Shown here: positions 1 to 7,899 of the stretch, piece after piece | Layout: each line of letters starts with the position of its first letter | Position numbering within the stretch: position 1 is the first letter of the stretch | DNA from: an uncultured Phocaeicola sp. | GTDB lineage: Bacteria > Bacteroidota > Bacteroidia > Bacteroidales > Bacteroidaceae | Direction of reading: 5' to 3' | Assembly: GCA_948956705.1 (NCBI GenBank) | Contig: CARCZS010000032.1 | Coordinates: forward strand, 1-27,495 | Length of the DNA stretch: 27,495 nt | The notes under the pieces: generated by a model | What the model saw: the letters and a program-made list of their open reading frames with translations, nothing else | The model's database searches: none | Told to the model about the DNA's origin: nothing | Translations under genes and position numbers: made by a program

Positions 1-20
1 AAATGTGCTTTCATCAGGGG

Positions 21-50
21 CAAAGATACGAAAGTTTTATTAAAAGCAAT
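21..50 (-). promoter_or_regulatory. Promoter reading out of the left edge
   Basis: On the minus strand a TATCTTTG box lies at 28-21, matching the Bacteroidota -7 consensus TAnnTTTG, with an ATTG at 50-47 as a possible -33 box 18 bases upstream. Transcription would run leftwards out of the window. An ATG lies at 14-12 on the same strand, but it is too close to the expected start point to be a confident start codon. Confidence 0.45.
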
Positions 51-218
51 TTTTTCTTCAAAAAAAACTTTACCTTTGTTTATTTGCTTATTCGAATATT
101 TAATAGAACAGTAAAATAGAATCAGTCACAAAAAGACATGGCAGCTACCGGAGGGTGGAATGCCTGACTTCAGACAACCATTAATACCGGGGTACAGATA
201 AATCTTGAATGGTTCGTA

Positions 219-338
219 TCATTTTGAATCTGGCATTGGACCTTTAATGATAGGATGAACGTTTAGTAAAGTTGACTTTTTGCTATTATATAAATAACAA
301 TTTCCTCCTGAAGTTTTAGTAAAAGTATATGCTTTCAT
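219..338 (-). pseudogene. Truncated N-terminus, possibly of a radical-SAM peptide maturase
   Basis: This is a 39-codon ORF whose ATG overlaps the stop codon of the propeller pseudogene (ATGA at 338-335), the usual sign of translational coupling. The peptide begins MKAYTFTKTSGGNCYLYNSK and carries LLNVHP at residues 24-29. A short beta-rich start with 'YLY(D/N)S' and then 'HP' is what I recall of the N-terminus of Bacteroidales radical-SAM peptide maturases encoded beside 6-bladed propeller lipoproteins. No CxxxCxxC cluster motif follows, so if the assignment is right only the first tenth survives. It could instead be a genuine small peptide gene. The overlap is seen directly; the family link is an inference from memory. 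Confidence 0.35.
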
Positions 339-978
339 TTTGTCTTTAGATGAGCTATGATTAATATCGGGTTATCGTCTTCGTGTACACGTTTCATTAA
401 GTCCAAGAGAAGTGGGCTGACTGTGTTTCCTTTTTCCTTTTCTTCGTTGATGAATTCTTGTAGTTCATAGGGCCAGATGGCATCTACCATCTTGCCGTTA
501 CAGATACCCAACCTAGGCCAGAAGGTCTTCATACCTCCGAGGTCGTCAATAATCTTGTTTACGCCAAAGGTCTCACCGGTCTTCTTGTTATAGACGGCCA
601 GCACCGGAGGGGTAAACGGCAAATTGCGGAGTTCAGCCCACATTCTGCGCATGTATACATCAAGAAATACAAAATCATCGGTTTCATATACGGCAGGCAC
701 CACATACTTGCCATCCATTATCTTGAGGATTTTCGCAGACTCTGTAACTCCGTTCTTGTAGGCCTGAAAAGCCTCTACGCATAAAGCACCGTATTCTATA
801 TACAGCTTATACTGTCCACCAGTTCCGAAAGCAACATTTCCTCCCTTGCATTTTCTATGGCAGCAGACAAATGAATGATATTGTCTTTTCTTTCCAGTTG
901 GGTGGCAGGTTTTTGGTTTCCCGAACTGCAAGTCATGAGGCAGAGGAGCGATATGCTGTATACAAATATTAGTTTCAT
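335..978 (-). pseudogene. 6-bladed beta-propeller lipoprotein, internally deleted and frameshifted
   Basis: The gene survives as two ends in different frames. The first 60 codons (978-796) encode a lipoprotein signal peptide with a lipobox ending at Cys17 (LMTC-SS), then 'IIHLSAAIEN' and 'LLSELVDSIS', the usual lead-in of Bacteroidales 6-bladed beta-propeller proteins. A stop follows where these proteins normally continue 'YIPLET'. From about position 800 another frame encodes the family's C-terminus: 'VLAVYNKKTGETFGV', 'IDDLGG', 'FWP', and near the end 'HEDDNPILIIAHLK'. Intact members have roughly 370-390 residues. About 210 codons remain here, so most propeller blades are gone. Members are secreted lipoproteins of unclear role, often beside peptide-modifying radical-SAM genes. 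The family call is firm; loss of function is inferred from the frame break. Confidence 0.8.
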
Positions 979-1045
979 GGTTTCTTGAATTTACATATTA
1001 TCAGAACATTGTTATCATTTTCGTGCAAAGAACCTTTCAACCTTG

Positions 1046-1192
1046 TTACTTTTCGATGTGCTTCAGCACTACCCCTATTCTTTTCCAAGGTTTCTCCCAG
1101 TTTTTCTTTTTATAAACGTCTTTTATTTCATGGATGAGAGGAGAAAGGAAGATACGACACCAAGCAATTTGTGTAAGAATTACTAAGAGTGA
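1046..1192 (-). pseudogene. Possible C-terminal gene remnant, unidentified
   Basis: An open stretch of 48 codons runs between stops and ends in TAA. It has no start codon upstream in frame. Its last 30 residues are basic and look like protein (IHEIKDVYKKKNWEKPWKRI, then VVLKHIEK). It lies 67 bases upstream of the propeller pseudogene on the same strand, where the preceding gene of the same operon would be. I do not recognise the family, and a chance open frame of this length is possible in AT-rich DNA. Confidence 0.25.
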
Positions 1193-1301
1193 TTAATAAT
1201 GACACACTAATCTGCTGGTAAGAGTTTTATTGAAATAGCTACTTCGGGGTTCCATCGCATTAGAGAAAACAATGAAACCTGAAATAGCTACAGAAAATAT
1301 C

Positions 1302-1338
1302 AAAAGGCTGATTGCACAGTTATGCACCCTACAGGCCT
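1302..1338 (-). terminator. Possible terminator after fkp
   Basis: On the minus strand an imperfect hairpin pairs AGGC with GCCT and TGCA with TGCA, followed by TTTTGATATTTT. It begins at the fkp stop codon. The stem is interrupted, so this is a weak call. The rest of 979-1336 holds only the gene remnant described separately. Confidence 0.3.
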
Positions 1339-4177
1339 AACTGCGACTGACCTGCAATCCCTTGTCGGACAATGTCATATCGACAAAACGAGCACAACTG
1401 TTTGGCGGATTCTGGGTCAATATTGTTCTTATTTTGACTGCAGCTTCGGGGTCTTTAGCCACCATATAAAGATAGCCTCCCCCGCCTGCTCCGGGCAACT
1501 TATAACCCAAGCAATAATCATCAATCCGACGAATGATAGCCTCAACCGATGCAGGATTAGTCCCCGAATCAAGAGCCTGATTCTGCTTCCAGCTTTTACC
1601 TACCAAACGACCCATTTCATCAAAATTACCACGTTGGACAGCTTCATATAAATCAAGTGCATGACTTTTCATGCTCCCCAACAGTGCAAGATGTTCTGTA
1701 GAATTGAGGAACATACTACGGACAATCTCAGCCAAAATTCCTTTGGCAGTGCGAGTGATACCGGTATAATACAACAAATGACACTTCTGATACTCACTGC
1801 CAGTAAACAAATAATCAGGCAACCAACGAACTAACGGACTTTGCTCTATACCGGCATGGGTCTGAAGAAGCTTAACCCCACGAAGCACGCCTCCATACTG
1901 GTCTTGCCATCCCCCACCGGTAGTGAGCAATTGCTCCAAAATCAGAGTACGATTGCATATTTCATTCTTATCCCACTTCAAGCCACAGAAATCAGAAACC
2001 GCACCAAGCACCGTGGAAGCCAGAATAGAACTTGTGCCCAAGCCTGAACCTGCAGGAATAGCCGACAACAAGGTGATTTCAATACCTGAACCAAATGCCT
2101 TGAGCTGCTCTTCCAACGTAGCATAAACGTCGACAGAGAATCCCGGCTGGAAACCGGCCAACACCAAGGCCGCCTTAGGAATAGAGAAAGGAGAACCAAC
2201 CTGCATAAAATCATGCAGTTCTTCATAAGTAACAACAGTCTCCATTGCCCCCAAGTCAATAGAGCGTAAAATAATCTTATATTCTTTACAAGGCTTTACA
2301 TAGACTTGCAAAGGAGGTTGGCCATTCAGTTCAATAGCGATATTCACCACATTTCCACCTTCATTCAGACAATAAGGAGGAGTATCTGTCCATCCGCCCG
2401 CCAAATCAATACGAACCGGACTTCTTCCCCACACAATCTGGTCTGAATAAACCGACAAATAAGGTTGCTGTTTTTTCGCCAATGCAGCAGCTGTCAAACC
2501 TTCGCGCATCAGCCCAAACGCCTTACTTTCATCATCTTCATAGGCTTCACCACTAAGTTGTCTGACTTTAGCCCGAAACATGTAATCACTTACCCGGGTC
2601 ATCAATGGCGCAGACAGTGGCAATGAATCCGGCAACTCCAAATGATGAGTGGCAAATTCATAAGCGGCATCTTCCAAATTCAACTGATAAAAAACGCTAC
2701 GCTCATAATTACGTGCCAACACAGGCCAGTTCATAACCCGAAATGCATCACGCTGAGCAGCCAAACGACGCAGATTAGCATAAGCGGAAATTTCATCGGC
2801 CGACAACCGGCGAGAACGTTTCCATATCTCCTTACCTTCCTGAAGTTCGGGTTCGGAAATCATCCAACGCATTACTAGTCCCAAATCTTCCACTGTAGAG
2901 CAAACAGGGAATAAACGGGCGGCCTGCAAATCTTGGATACCTTCTATCTCTTCAACTGCTATTCCACGGCAAGAAAGCCATTCACACACCGGAGCACCCT
3001 GATAAACAGTATTTTTATCCGTCAGTGCCCCCTTAAAAGCATCATTAAATCCATAGGGACGGGCTACATATTCAGTTTCTCCCAAAGGTACCACATCAAC
3101 ACATACCCCCGATGGTACATTGAGTTTCCAGTTATTATCCGGAACTCCTGTTATAATCGTCTGTTGATGAAGGTTCCACTCCTTGCCTACACAACTGTTT
3201 TCTATCCAGATTTCAGAATTATCCGCAGTAAGATGATAAGCCACATCAGCATTCTGTACAAACATAGCCGGATGGGGCTTCACTTTGCGATGCATGATTT
3301 CACGTTGGTCGTTCACCAAATTCTGCACAGCCAAAGTGGAGGAGATTAATTCCCTGCTTGTTCCATAATGATAAAACTCACCTCCGGGCAACGGCAAGAT
3401 AACCACACTCAACCCATTCAACTCTTTATCTACAATACGCGGATGTTCGCCTAGTGTCAATCCGAATTCGGAATACATATCATAATATGAGAGCTCACCT
3501 TCTTTTTTAGAACGTTTTACCAACAAACCAACAGCCCGATCACTCAGTAACCAGATACCGATATCCATCAGGAACAAATGAGTTTGCATCAATTTACCTA
3601 ATTCTTCGACCGAAGGTTTCTGAAGCATAAAGTCCAGTTTGTCGGGATTGCTGCGCGAAGAAACAAACACCCCATGATTCTTTGCCAAATTGGGATCTAC
3701 CCAAAGCCCATAGCACACCACATCAGCATCAGGAATATCCTGAAGCGGCTGATCTGCACGGATATACACATCTCCGCTAGCTATCAATGTACGCAGAGAA
3801 GCCGGAGCCTTCTCCATTATTTGTTCATATAAGGGAAGTTGGAGTGACAGCAGATTTTGTTCCAAGCGCTGTCCCCTTGCCCATCTAAAAACAGGAACAG
3901 GTGTTAATATTTTACCCGACGGAGCATATCCGGGCAAACGCCGGCTCTGTCCACCGGCGTGCAACAGTATTCTTTTTTCCTCCCCCAGCCATTCCATGAA
4001 GTCCTTATCAGGAGCAACATGCTGTTTACATGCTTCAAGCAGCCAGGCCGTTCCTCCTCCCGAGCCCAGTTTACTACCAATAGGATCAGAAGTACAAAAC
4101 CATTCACCACGGTCGGCCTTTTCTATATCATGAAAACATTCCACCAAATTAGGGGGAAGCGATAAAAGTTTTTTCAT
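1337..4177 (-). CDS. fkp: Bifunctional fucokinase / L-fucose-1-phosphate guanylyltransferase
   Basis: This cytosolic fusion enzyme salvages free L-fucose. A C-terminal GHMP kinase phosphorylates fucose and an N-terminal pyrophosphorylase converts fucose-1-phosphate and GTP to GDP-fucose, the donor for fucosylated capsule and glycoproteins in Bacteroides. The 946 residues fit the known fusion (about 950). The nucleotidyltransferase signature HAGGQSRRLPGYAPSGK is at 73-89. The middle is the pyrophosphorylase beta-helix region. The kinase half has PVRIDLAGGWTDTPP (587-601), the glycine-rich ATP loop IPAGSGLGTSS (707-717), and LPGAGGGGYLYMV (894-906). The C-terminal residues DKGLQVSRS match what I recall for B. 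fragilis Fkp. The ATG is the first start after the promoter at 4203-4234, and the gene appears to be transcribed alone. Confidence 0.95.
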   Translation of the reverse strand: MKKLLSLPPNLVECFHDIEKADRGEWFCTSDPIGSKLGSGGGTAWLLEACKQHVAPDKDFMEWLGEEKRILLHAGGQSRRLPGYAPSGKILTPVPVFRWARGQRLEQNLLSLQLPLYEQIMEKAPASLRTLIASGDVYIRADQPLQDIPDADVVCYGLWVDPNLAKNHGVFVSSRSNPDKLDFMLQKPSVEELGKLMQTHLFLMDIGIWLLSDRAVGLLVKRSKKEGELSYYDMYSEFGLTLGEHPRIVDKELNGLSVVILPLPGGEFYHYGTSRELISSTLAVQNLVNDQREIMHRKVKPHPAMFVQNADVAYHLTADNSEIWIENSCVGKEWNLHQQTIITGVPDNNWKLNVPSGVCVDVVPLGETEYVARPYGFNDAFKGALTDKNTVYQGAPVCEWLSCRGIAVEEIEGIQDLQAARLFPVCSTVEDLGLVMRWMISEPELQEGKEIWKRSRRLSADEISAYANLRRLAAQRDAFRVMNWPVLARNYERSVFYQLNLEDAAYEFATHHLELPDSLPLSAPLMTRVSDYMFRAKVRQLSGEAYEDDESKAFGLMREGLTAAALAKKQQPYLSVYSDQIVWGRSPVRIDLAGGWTDTPPYCLNEGGNVVNIAIELNGQPPLQVYVKPCKEYKIILRSIDLGAMETVVTYEELHDFMQVGSPFSIPKAALVLAGFQPGFSVDVYATLEEQLKAFGSGIEITLLSAIPAGSGLGTSSILASTVLGAVSDFCGLKWDKNEICNRTLILEQLLTTGGGWQDQYGGVLRGVKLLQTHAGIEQSPLVRWLPDYLFTGSEYQKCHLLYYTGITRTAKGILAEIVRSMFLNSTEHLALLGSMKSHALDLYEAVQRGNFDEMGRLVGKSWKQNQALDSGTNPASVEAIIRRIDDYCLGYKLPGAGGGGYLYMVAKDPEAAVKIRTILTQNPPNSCARFVDMTLSDKGLQVSRS

Positions 4178-4202
4178 AATGCATCTTTGTATTTATAATA
4201 CG

Positions 4203-4234
4203 CAAAGATGCTTATTTTCCCCTAACGAGCCAAA
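4203..4234 (-). promoter_or_regulatory. fkp promoter
   Basis: On the minus strand TTTG (4234-4231) is separated by 20 bases from CATCTTTG (4210-4203), a one-mismatch version of TAnnTTTG. The expected start point is about 20 bases before the fkp ATG. The -7 box is also one arm of a perfect 9-base inverted repeat, with GCATCTTTG at 4181-4189 and CAAAGATGC at 4203-4211. Confidence 0.6.
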
Positions 4235-4249
4235 CGGAACAAGAAAAAT

Positions 4250-4855
4250 TTAGTCGTTAAAAGCAAATACACGTTCATCCAAAGGCATCACTTCTTTCGG
4301 CCCGGGTTGTGCCACAGGAACTCCGAAAGGCATCTGTGCTATCAATTTCCAATGTAGCGGCAGACTCCATGCAGCACGCACTTCATCATCAATCAGCGGA
4401 TTATAATGTTGCAGAGAAGCACCCATTCCGGCATCCTCCAACATCGTCCAAATGGCAAATTGATGCATCGCGTCAGTCTGCTCTGCCCAAACCGGGAAAT
4501 TATCTTTATAAGTGGAGAACTGTTCCTGTAAAGCATGGACAATAGACATATCCTCGAAGTATAGAATCGTTCCGTATCCACAAGCAAAACTACCATCTAT
4601 TTTCTGTTCCGTTTTAACAAAAGCCTCCGCAGGAATCTGCTTGCGCAACGTGTTTTTAACGATATTCCACAACTTTTGGTGAGCTTCACCTGTTAATAAA
4701 ACAACGCGTGTGGTTTGCGAATTGAATGCTGAAGGAACATGTTCGACAGCAAAACGAATCAAATCCAACAATTCTTTTTCAGACAACGTGGATTTATTGT
4801 CTATCTGATAAAAAGTGCGGCGGTTCTTTATGGCCTCCTTAAAAGTTTTTGTCAT
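4250..4855 (-). CDS. Nitroreductase family protein (Frm2/HBN1-like)
   Basis: This is a 201-residue FMN-dependent oxidoreductase-fold protein. The N-terminal 'F.EAI.NRRTFYQI' and the segment 'VPSAFNSQTTRVVLLTGE' are the FMN-binding signatures of the nitroreductase superfamily. 'MLEDAGMGASLQHYNP' in the second half is typical of the Frm2/HBN1-like subgroup of small single-domain members. Physiological substrates are usually unknown; relatives reduce nitroaromatics or respond to fatty-acid or oxidative stress. The ATG at 4855 is preferred over an in-frame TTG three codons upstream. It is divergent from sppA. I see no clear -7 box for it in the shared intergenic region. Confidence 0.85.
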   Translation of the reverse strand: MTKTFKEAIKNRRTFYQIDNKSTLSEKELLDLIRFAVEHVPSAFNSQTTRVVLLTGEAHQKLWNIVKNTLRKQIPAEAFVKTEQKIDGSFACGYGTILYFEDMSIVHALQEQFSTYKDNFPVWAEQTDAMHQFAIWTMLEDAGMGASLQHYNPLIDDEVRAAWSLPLHWKLIAQMPFGVPVAQPGPKEVMPLDERVFAFND

Positions 4856-4922
4856 ATTCAGCAATTTATTTATGAGTTATTTACCTATATAAACAAGCAG
4901 ACAGCAAAAGAAGTTCACTTTC

Positions 4923-4954
4923 TTTGCTTTTTTCAATACAATCAACTATTTTTG
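4923..4954 (+). promoter_or_regulatory. Promoter of the sppA-lpxK-PNP-thiL operon
   Basis: TTTG (4923-4926) and TATTTTTG (4947-4954) are separated by exactly 20 bases, matching the Bacteroidota primary-sigma consensus. The sppA ATG is 35 bases downstream of the -7 box. Confidence 0.8.
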
Positions 4955-4989
4955 TTAGCTAATTATTAACATTATAAAGAACACATTCA

Positions 4990-6774
4990 ATGAAAGATTT
5001 TCTTAAATTTACATTGGCTAGTTTAATAGGCGTCATTTTAGCCGGTGTGGTACTCACTGTGCTGGGCCTTATCACCGTAGTAGGCATGGTAGCTTCATCA
5101 GACTCTGAAACGATAGTGAAAGACAATTCTGTATTCGTCCTCGATTTGAAAGGCAACTTGTCCGAGCGTGTACAAGAAAACCCGTTCCAACAAATATTGG
5201 GAGAAGAAAATGCTTCTTATGGGCTGAACGACATTTTATCTTCCATCAAAAAAGCCAAAGAAAATGACAAGATTAAGGGTATCTATATCCAACCGTCTTA
5301 TTTGGCCACTTCCTTTGCGTCATTGGAAGAAATACGCAATGCGCTTCAAGATTTCAAAGAAAGCGGTAAGTTTATTGTAGCCTACGCAGACCAATACACA
5401 CAAGGCATGTATTATCTGGCAAGTGTGGCAGACAAAGTAGTAGTAAATCCTCACGGAAACATTTCATGGCACGGACTGGCATCACAACCTGTCTTCTTCA
5501 AAGATTTGCTGGACAAACTGGGCATTGATGTACAAGTCTTCAAAGTAGGCACTTACAAATCGGCAGTAGAACCGTTTATCGCTACCGAAATGAGCCCTGC
5601 CAACCGTGAACAAGTCACTGTATTCTTAAACTCTATATGGAACCAGCTACTGGATGGCGTTTCGGTGTCACGCAACATCTCCAAAGATTCCCTTAATGCT
5701 TATGCAGACCAATGCATGGATCTCTGTCAGGCAGAAGAGTATATCAAATGCGGACTAGCCGACTCACTGCTGTACAAGGATGGAATGCTCGCTTATCTGA
5801 AACAACTGACCGGACGGAAAGAAGACCAAAGTCTGAACAGTCTTTTCCTCGAAGATATGATAAACGTAAAAAAGAATGTCCCCAAAGATAAAAGTGGAAA
5901 TGTAGTTGCCGTATATTATGCATCAGGAGAAATTTTAGATGCTGCTTCCTCCAACTCTACCGAAGAGGTCATTGACGGGCAAAAGATGACACGAGACTTG
6001 CGCAGACTGCGCGATGACGACAATGTAAAGGCAGTTGTCCTGCGCGTAAACTCTCCGGGCGGAAGTGCTTATGCTTCAGAACAAATATGGCGCGAAGTAG
6101 TACGCCTGAAAGAAAAGAAACCGGTTATCGTCTCTATGGGTGACTATGCTGCATCAGGCGGTTATTACATCTCTTGCGCCGCAGATTCTATCTTTGCCGA
6201 CCCGACAACCCTAACTGGTTCTATCGGTATTTTTGGTATGATTCCTTCGGGAGAGAAGTTATTCAAAGACAAACTGGGACTGGATTTCGATGTAGTGAAA
6301 ACCAATAAAATGGCCGATATGGGAGCAAGTTTCGGACCACTCGTAACACGCCCATTCAACAATGCCGAACAGGAAGCGCTTCAAAACTATATCAACAATG
6401 GATATAAACTATTCGTAAACCGTTGCGCCGAAGGAAGAAAAATGTCGGCAGCAGATATCGAAAAAATAGCCGAAGGACGAGTATGGACAGGTGAAATGGC
6501 TATCGGCTTAGGATTGGTAGATAAATTGGGTGGCATCAACGATGCTCTGGCAGCTGCCGCAAAACAGGCAGACGTAGAAAACTACACCGTTATCAGCTAT
6601 CCTGAAAAAGAAAGTTTCTTTATGAACCTGCTGAACAGCCAACGTAAACACTATGTCAACAGTCAGATGAAAGAATATATGGGCGGTTTCTACAGCTATT
6701 TCGAAATTTTACAAAATCTGAAAGAAATCAATCCTGTACAGGCACGTATGCCATTCGAACTGAACATCAAATAA
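4990..6774 (+). CDS. sppA: Signal peptide peptidase SppA, 67K type
   Basis: This is an inner-membrane serine protease that degrades signal peptides left after secretion. An N-terminal transmembrane helix spans about residues 8-33. Two tandem SppA/ClpP-fold repeats follow. The first carries the catalytic lysine in GTYKSAVEPF (K190). The second carries the nucleophile in GDYAASGGYY (S389) with NSPGGSA at 354-360, corresponding to the K209/S409 dyad of E. coli SppA. The length of 594 residues fits the long double-repeat type rather than the short 36K type. It is the first gene of a four-gene operon, with six bases to lpxK. Confidence 0.93.
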   Translation: MKDFLKFTLASLIGVILAGVVLTVLGLITVVGMVASSDSETIVKDNSVFVLDLKGNLSERVQENPFQQILGEENASYGLNDILSSIKKAKENDKIKGIYIQPSYLATSFASLEEIRNALQDFKESGKFIVAYADQYTQGMYYLASVADKVVVNPHGNISWHGLASQPVFFKDLLDKLGIDVQVFKVGTYKSAVEPFIATEMSPANREQVTVFLNSIWNQLLDGVSVSRNISKDSLNAYADQCMDLCQAEEYIKCGLADSLLYKDGMLAYLKQLTGRKEDQSLNSLFLEDMINVKKNVPKDKSGNVVAVYYASGEILDAASSNSTEEVIDGQKMTRDLRRLRDDDNVKAVVLRVNSPGGSAYASEQIWREVVRLKEKKPVIVSMGDYAASGGYYISCAADSIFADPTTLTGSIGIFGMIPSGEKLFKDKLGLDFDVVKTNKMADMGASFGPLVTRPFNNAEQEALQNYINNGYKLFVNRCAEGRKMSAADIEKIAEGRVWTGEMAIGLGLVDKLGGINDALAAAAKQADVENYTVISYPEKESFFMNLLNSQRKHYVNSQMKEYMGGFYSYFEILQNLKEINPVQARMPFELNIK

Positions 6775-6780
6775 CTTTTA

Positions 6781-7899
6781 ATGGAGAATAACTTTATCAA
6801 AATACATAAGTGGCTATACCCGGTTTCGTGGCTTTACGGAACCGGCGTATGGATGCGCAACAAGCTATTCGACTGGGGAATATACAAAGAAAGAAGCTTT
6901 GATATTCCGGTTATCTCGGTGGGCAATATTACCGTCGGAGGTACCGGGAAAACACCTCATACCGAATATCTGATAAAGTTATTGCAACCAAACTATAAGG
7001 TAGCGGTACTAAGCCGGGGCTATAAACGAAAATCAAAAGGTTTCGTATTGGCCAAGCCGGATACTCCGGTAAATATGATAGGCGACGAACCATTCCAGAT
7101 GAAGCAGAAATTTCCAGATATCTATATGGCAGTAGACCATGACCGCTGCCACGGCATCGAGAAATTGTGCAACGGATACACCGCACCCGGAACGGAAGTT
7201 GTCATATTGGATGACGCTTTTCAGCACCGCTATGTGAAACCGGGAATGAACATTCTTCTGGTGGACTATCACCGGCCCATCTGCGAAGACGCTTTGTTAC
7301 CGGCAGGACGAATGCGCGAATCCGAAAAAGGCAAGAACCGTGCCCATATCGTGATAATCACAAAATGTCCAAAGGATATAACTCCTATGGACGTGCGGGT
7401 GCTGCGTAAACAGATGGGATTGTATCCCTATCAACAGCTTTACTTCACAACTCTGAATTATGGAAAATTGTATCCTATCACCCGACAAGGGAAGGAGTAT
7501 CCCATAACCAATATCCATAAAGACGCACATATATTGCTCGTTACCGGAATTGCATCCCCGGCTAAGTTAATCCATGACTTGGCCCCTTATAACGAACATA
7601 TCAACCCATTGACATTTAGTGACCACCATGACTTCACCCCTCAAGACATGGAAATCATAAAAGGCCGCTTTGAACAACTACCGGAAAGCAAACGAATGAT
7701 TATCACCACAGAAAAGGATGCGGTGAGACTGTCATCCCATCCATTGTTAGACGAAACCATCAAACCATTTATCTATGTACTCCCGATAGAAGTGAGCTTT
7801 TTACATGACCAACAAGAATTATTCAACTTAAATATAACCGAATATGTTAGAAAAAATCCAAGAGACCGCAGCTTTTCTGAAAGAGAAGATGCATACTAA
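6781..7899 (+). CDS. lpxK: Tetraacyldisaccharide 4'-kinase
   Basis: LpxK is the membrane-associated kinase that phosphorylates the 4' position of the lipid A disaccharide precursor. The Walker A loop GNITVGGTGKTP is at 48-59, preceded by the amphipathic N-terminal segment common to the family. 'LSRGYKRKSKG', 'GDEPFQM' and 'VILDDAFQHR' are further LpxK signatures. The 372 residues are slightly longer than the E. coli enzyme (328). The last 18 codons and the stop lie inside the following gene, so the C-terminal tail is dual-coded. Grouping with sppA suggests shared envelope-growth expression. Bacteroides lipid A usually ends up without a 4' phosphate because of later dephosphorylation, so this acts as a biosynthetic intermediate step. 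Confidence 0.95.
   Translation: MENNFIKIHKWLYPVSWLYGTGVWMRNKLFDWGIYKERSFDIPVISVGNITVGGTGKTPHTEYLIKLLQPNYKVAVLSRGYKRKSKGFVLAKPDTPVNMIGDEPFQMKQKFPDIYMAVDHDRCHGIEKLCNGYTAPGTEVVILDDAFQHRYVKPGMNILLVDYHRPICEDALLPAGRMRESEKGKNRAHIVIITKCPKDITPMDVRVLRKQMGLYPYQQLYFTTLNYGKLYPITRQGKEYPITNIHKDAHILLVTGIASPAKLIHDLAPYNEHINPLTFSDHHDFTPQDMEIIKGRFEQLPESKRMIITTEKDAVRLSSHPLLDETIKPFIYVLPIEVSFLHDQQELFNLNITEYVRKNPRDRSFSEREDAY

Noticed and set aside
71..78. TACCTTTG on the plus strand as a promoter for a small RNA
   Set aside because: No TTTG box at the right spacing and no gene or hairpin terminator downstream that I can support.
1239..1340. Plus-strand open fragment including an ATG at 1272 that ends at the fkp stop region
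   Set aside because: Only 22 codons follow the ATG, it is convergent with and overlaps the fkp end, and no family is recognisable.
2933..3349. 138-codon plus-strand frame inside fkp
   Set aside because: It is antisense to a firmly identified gene and has no domain.
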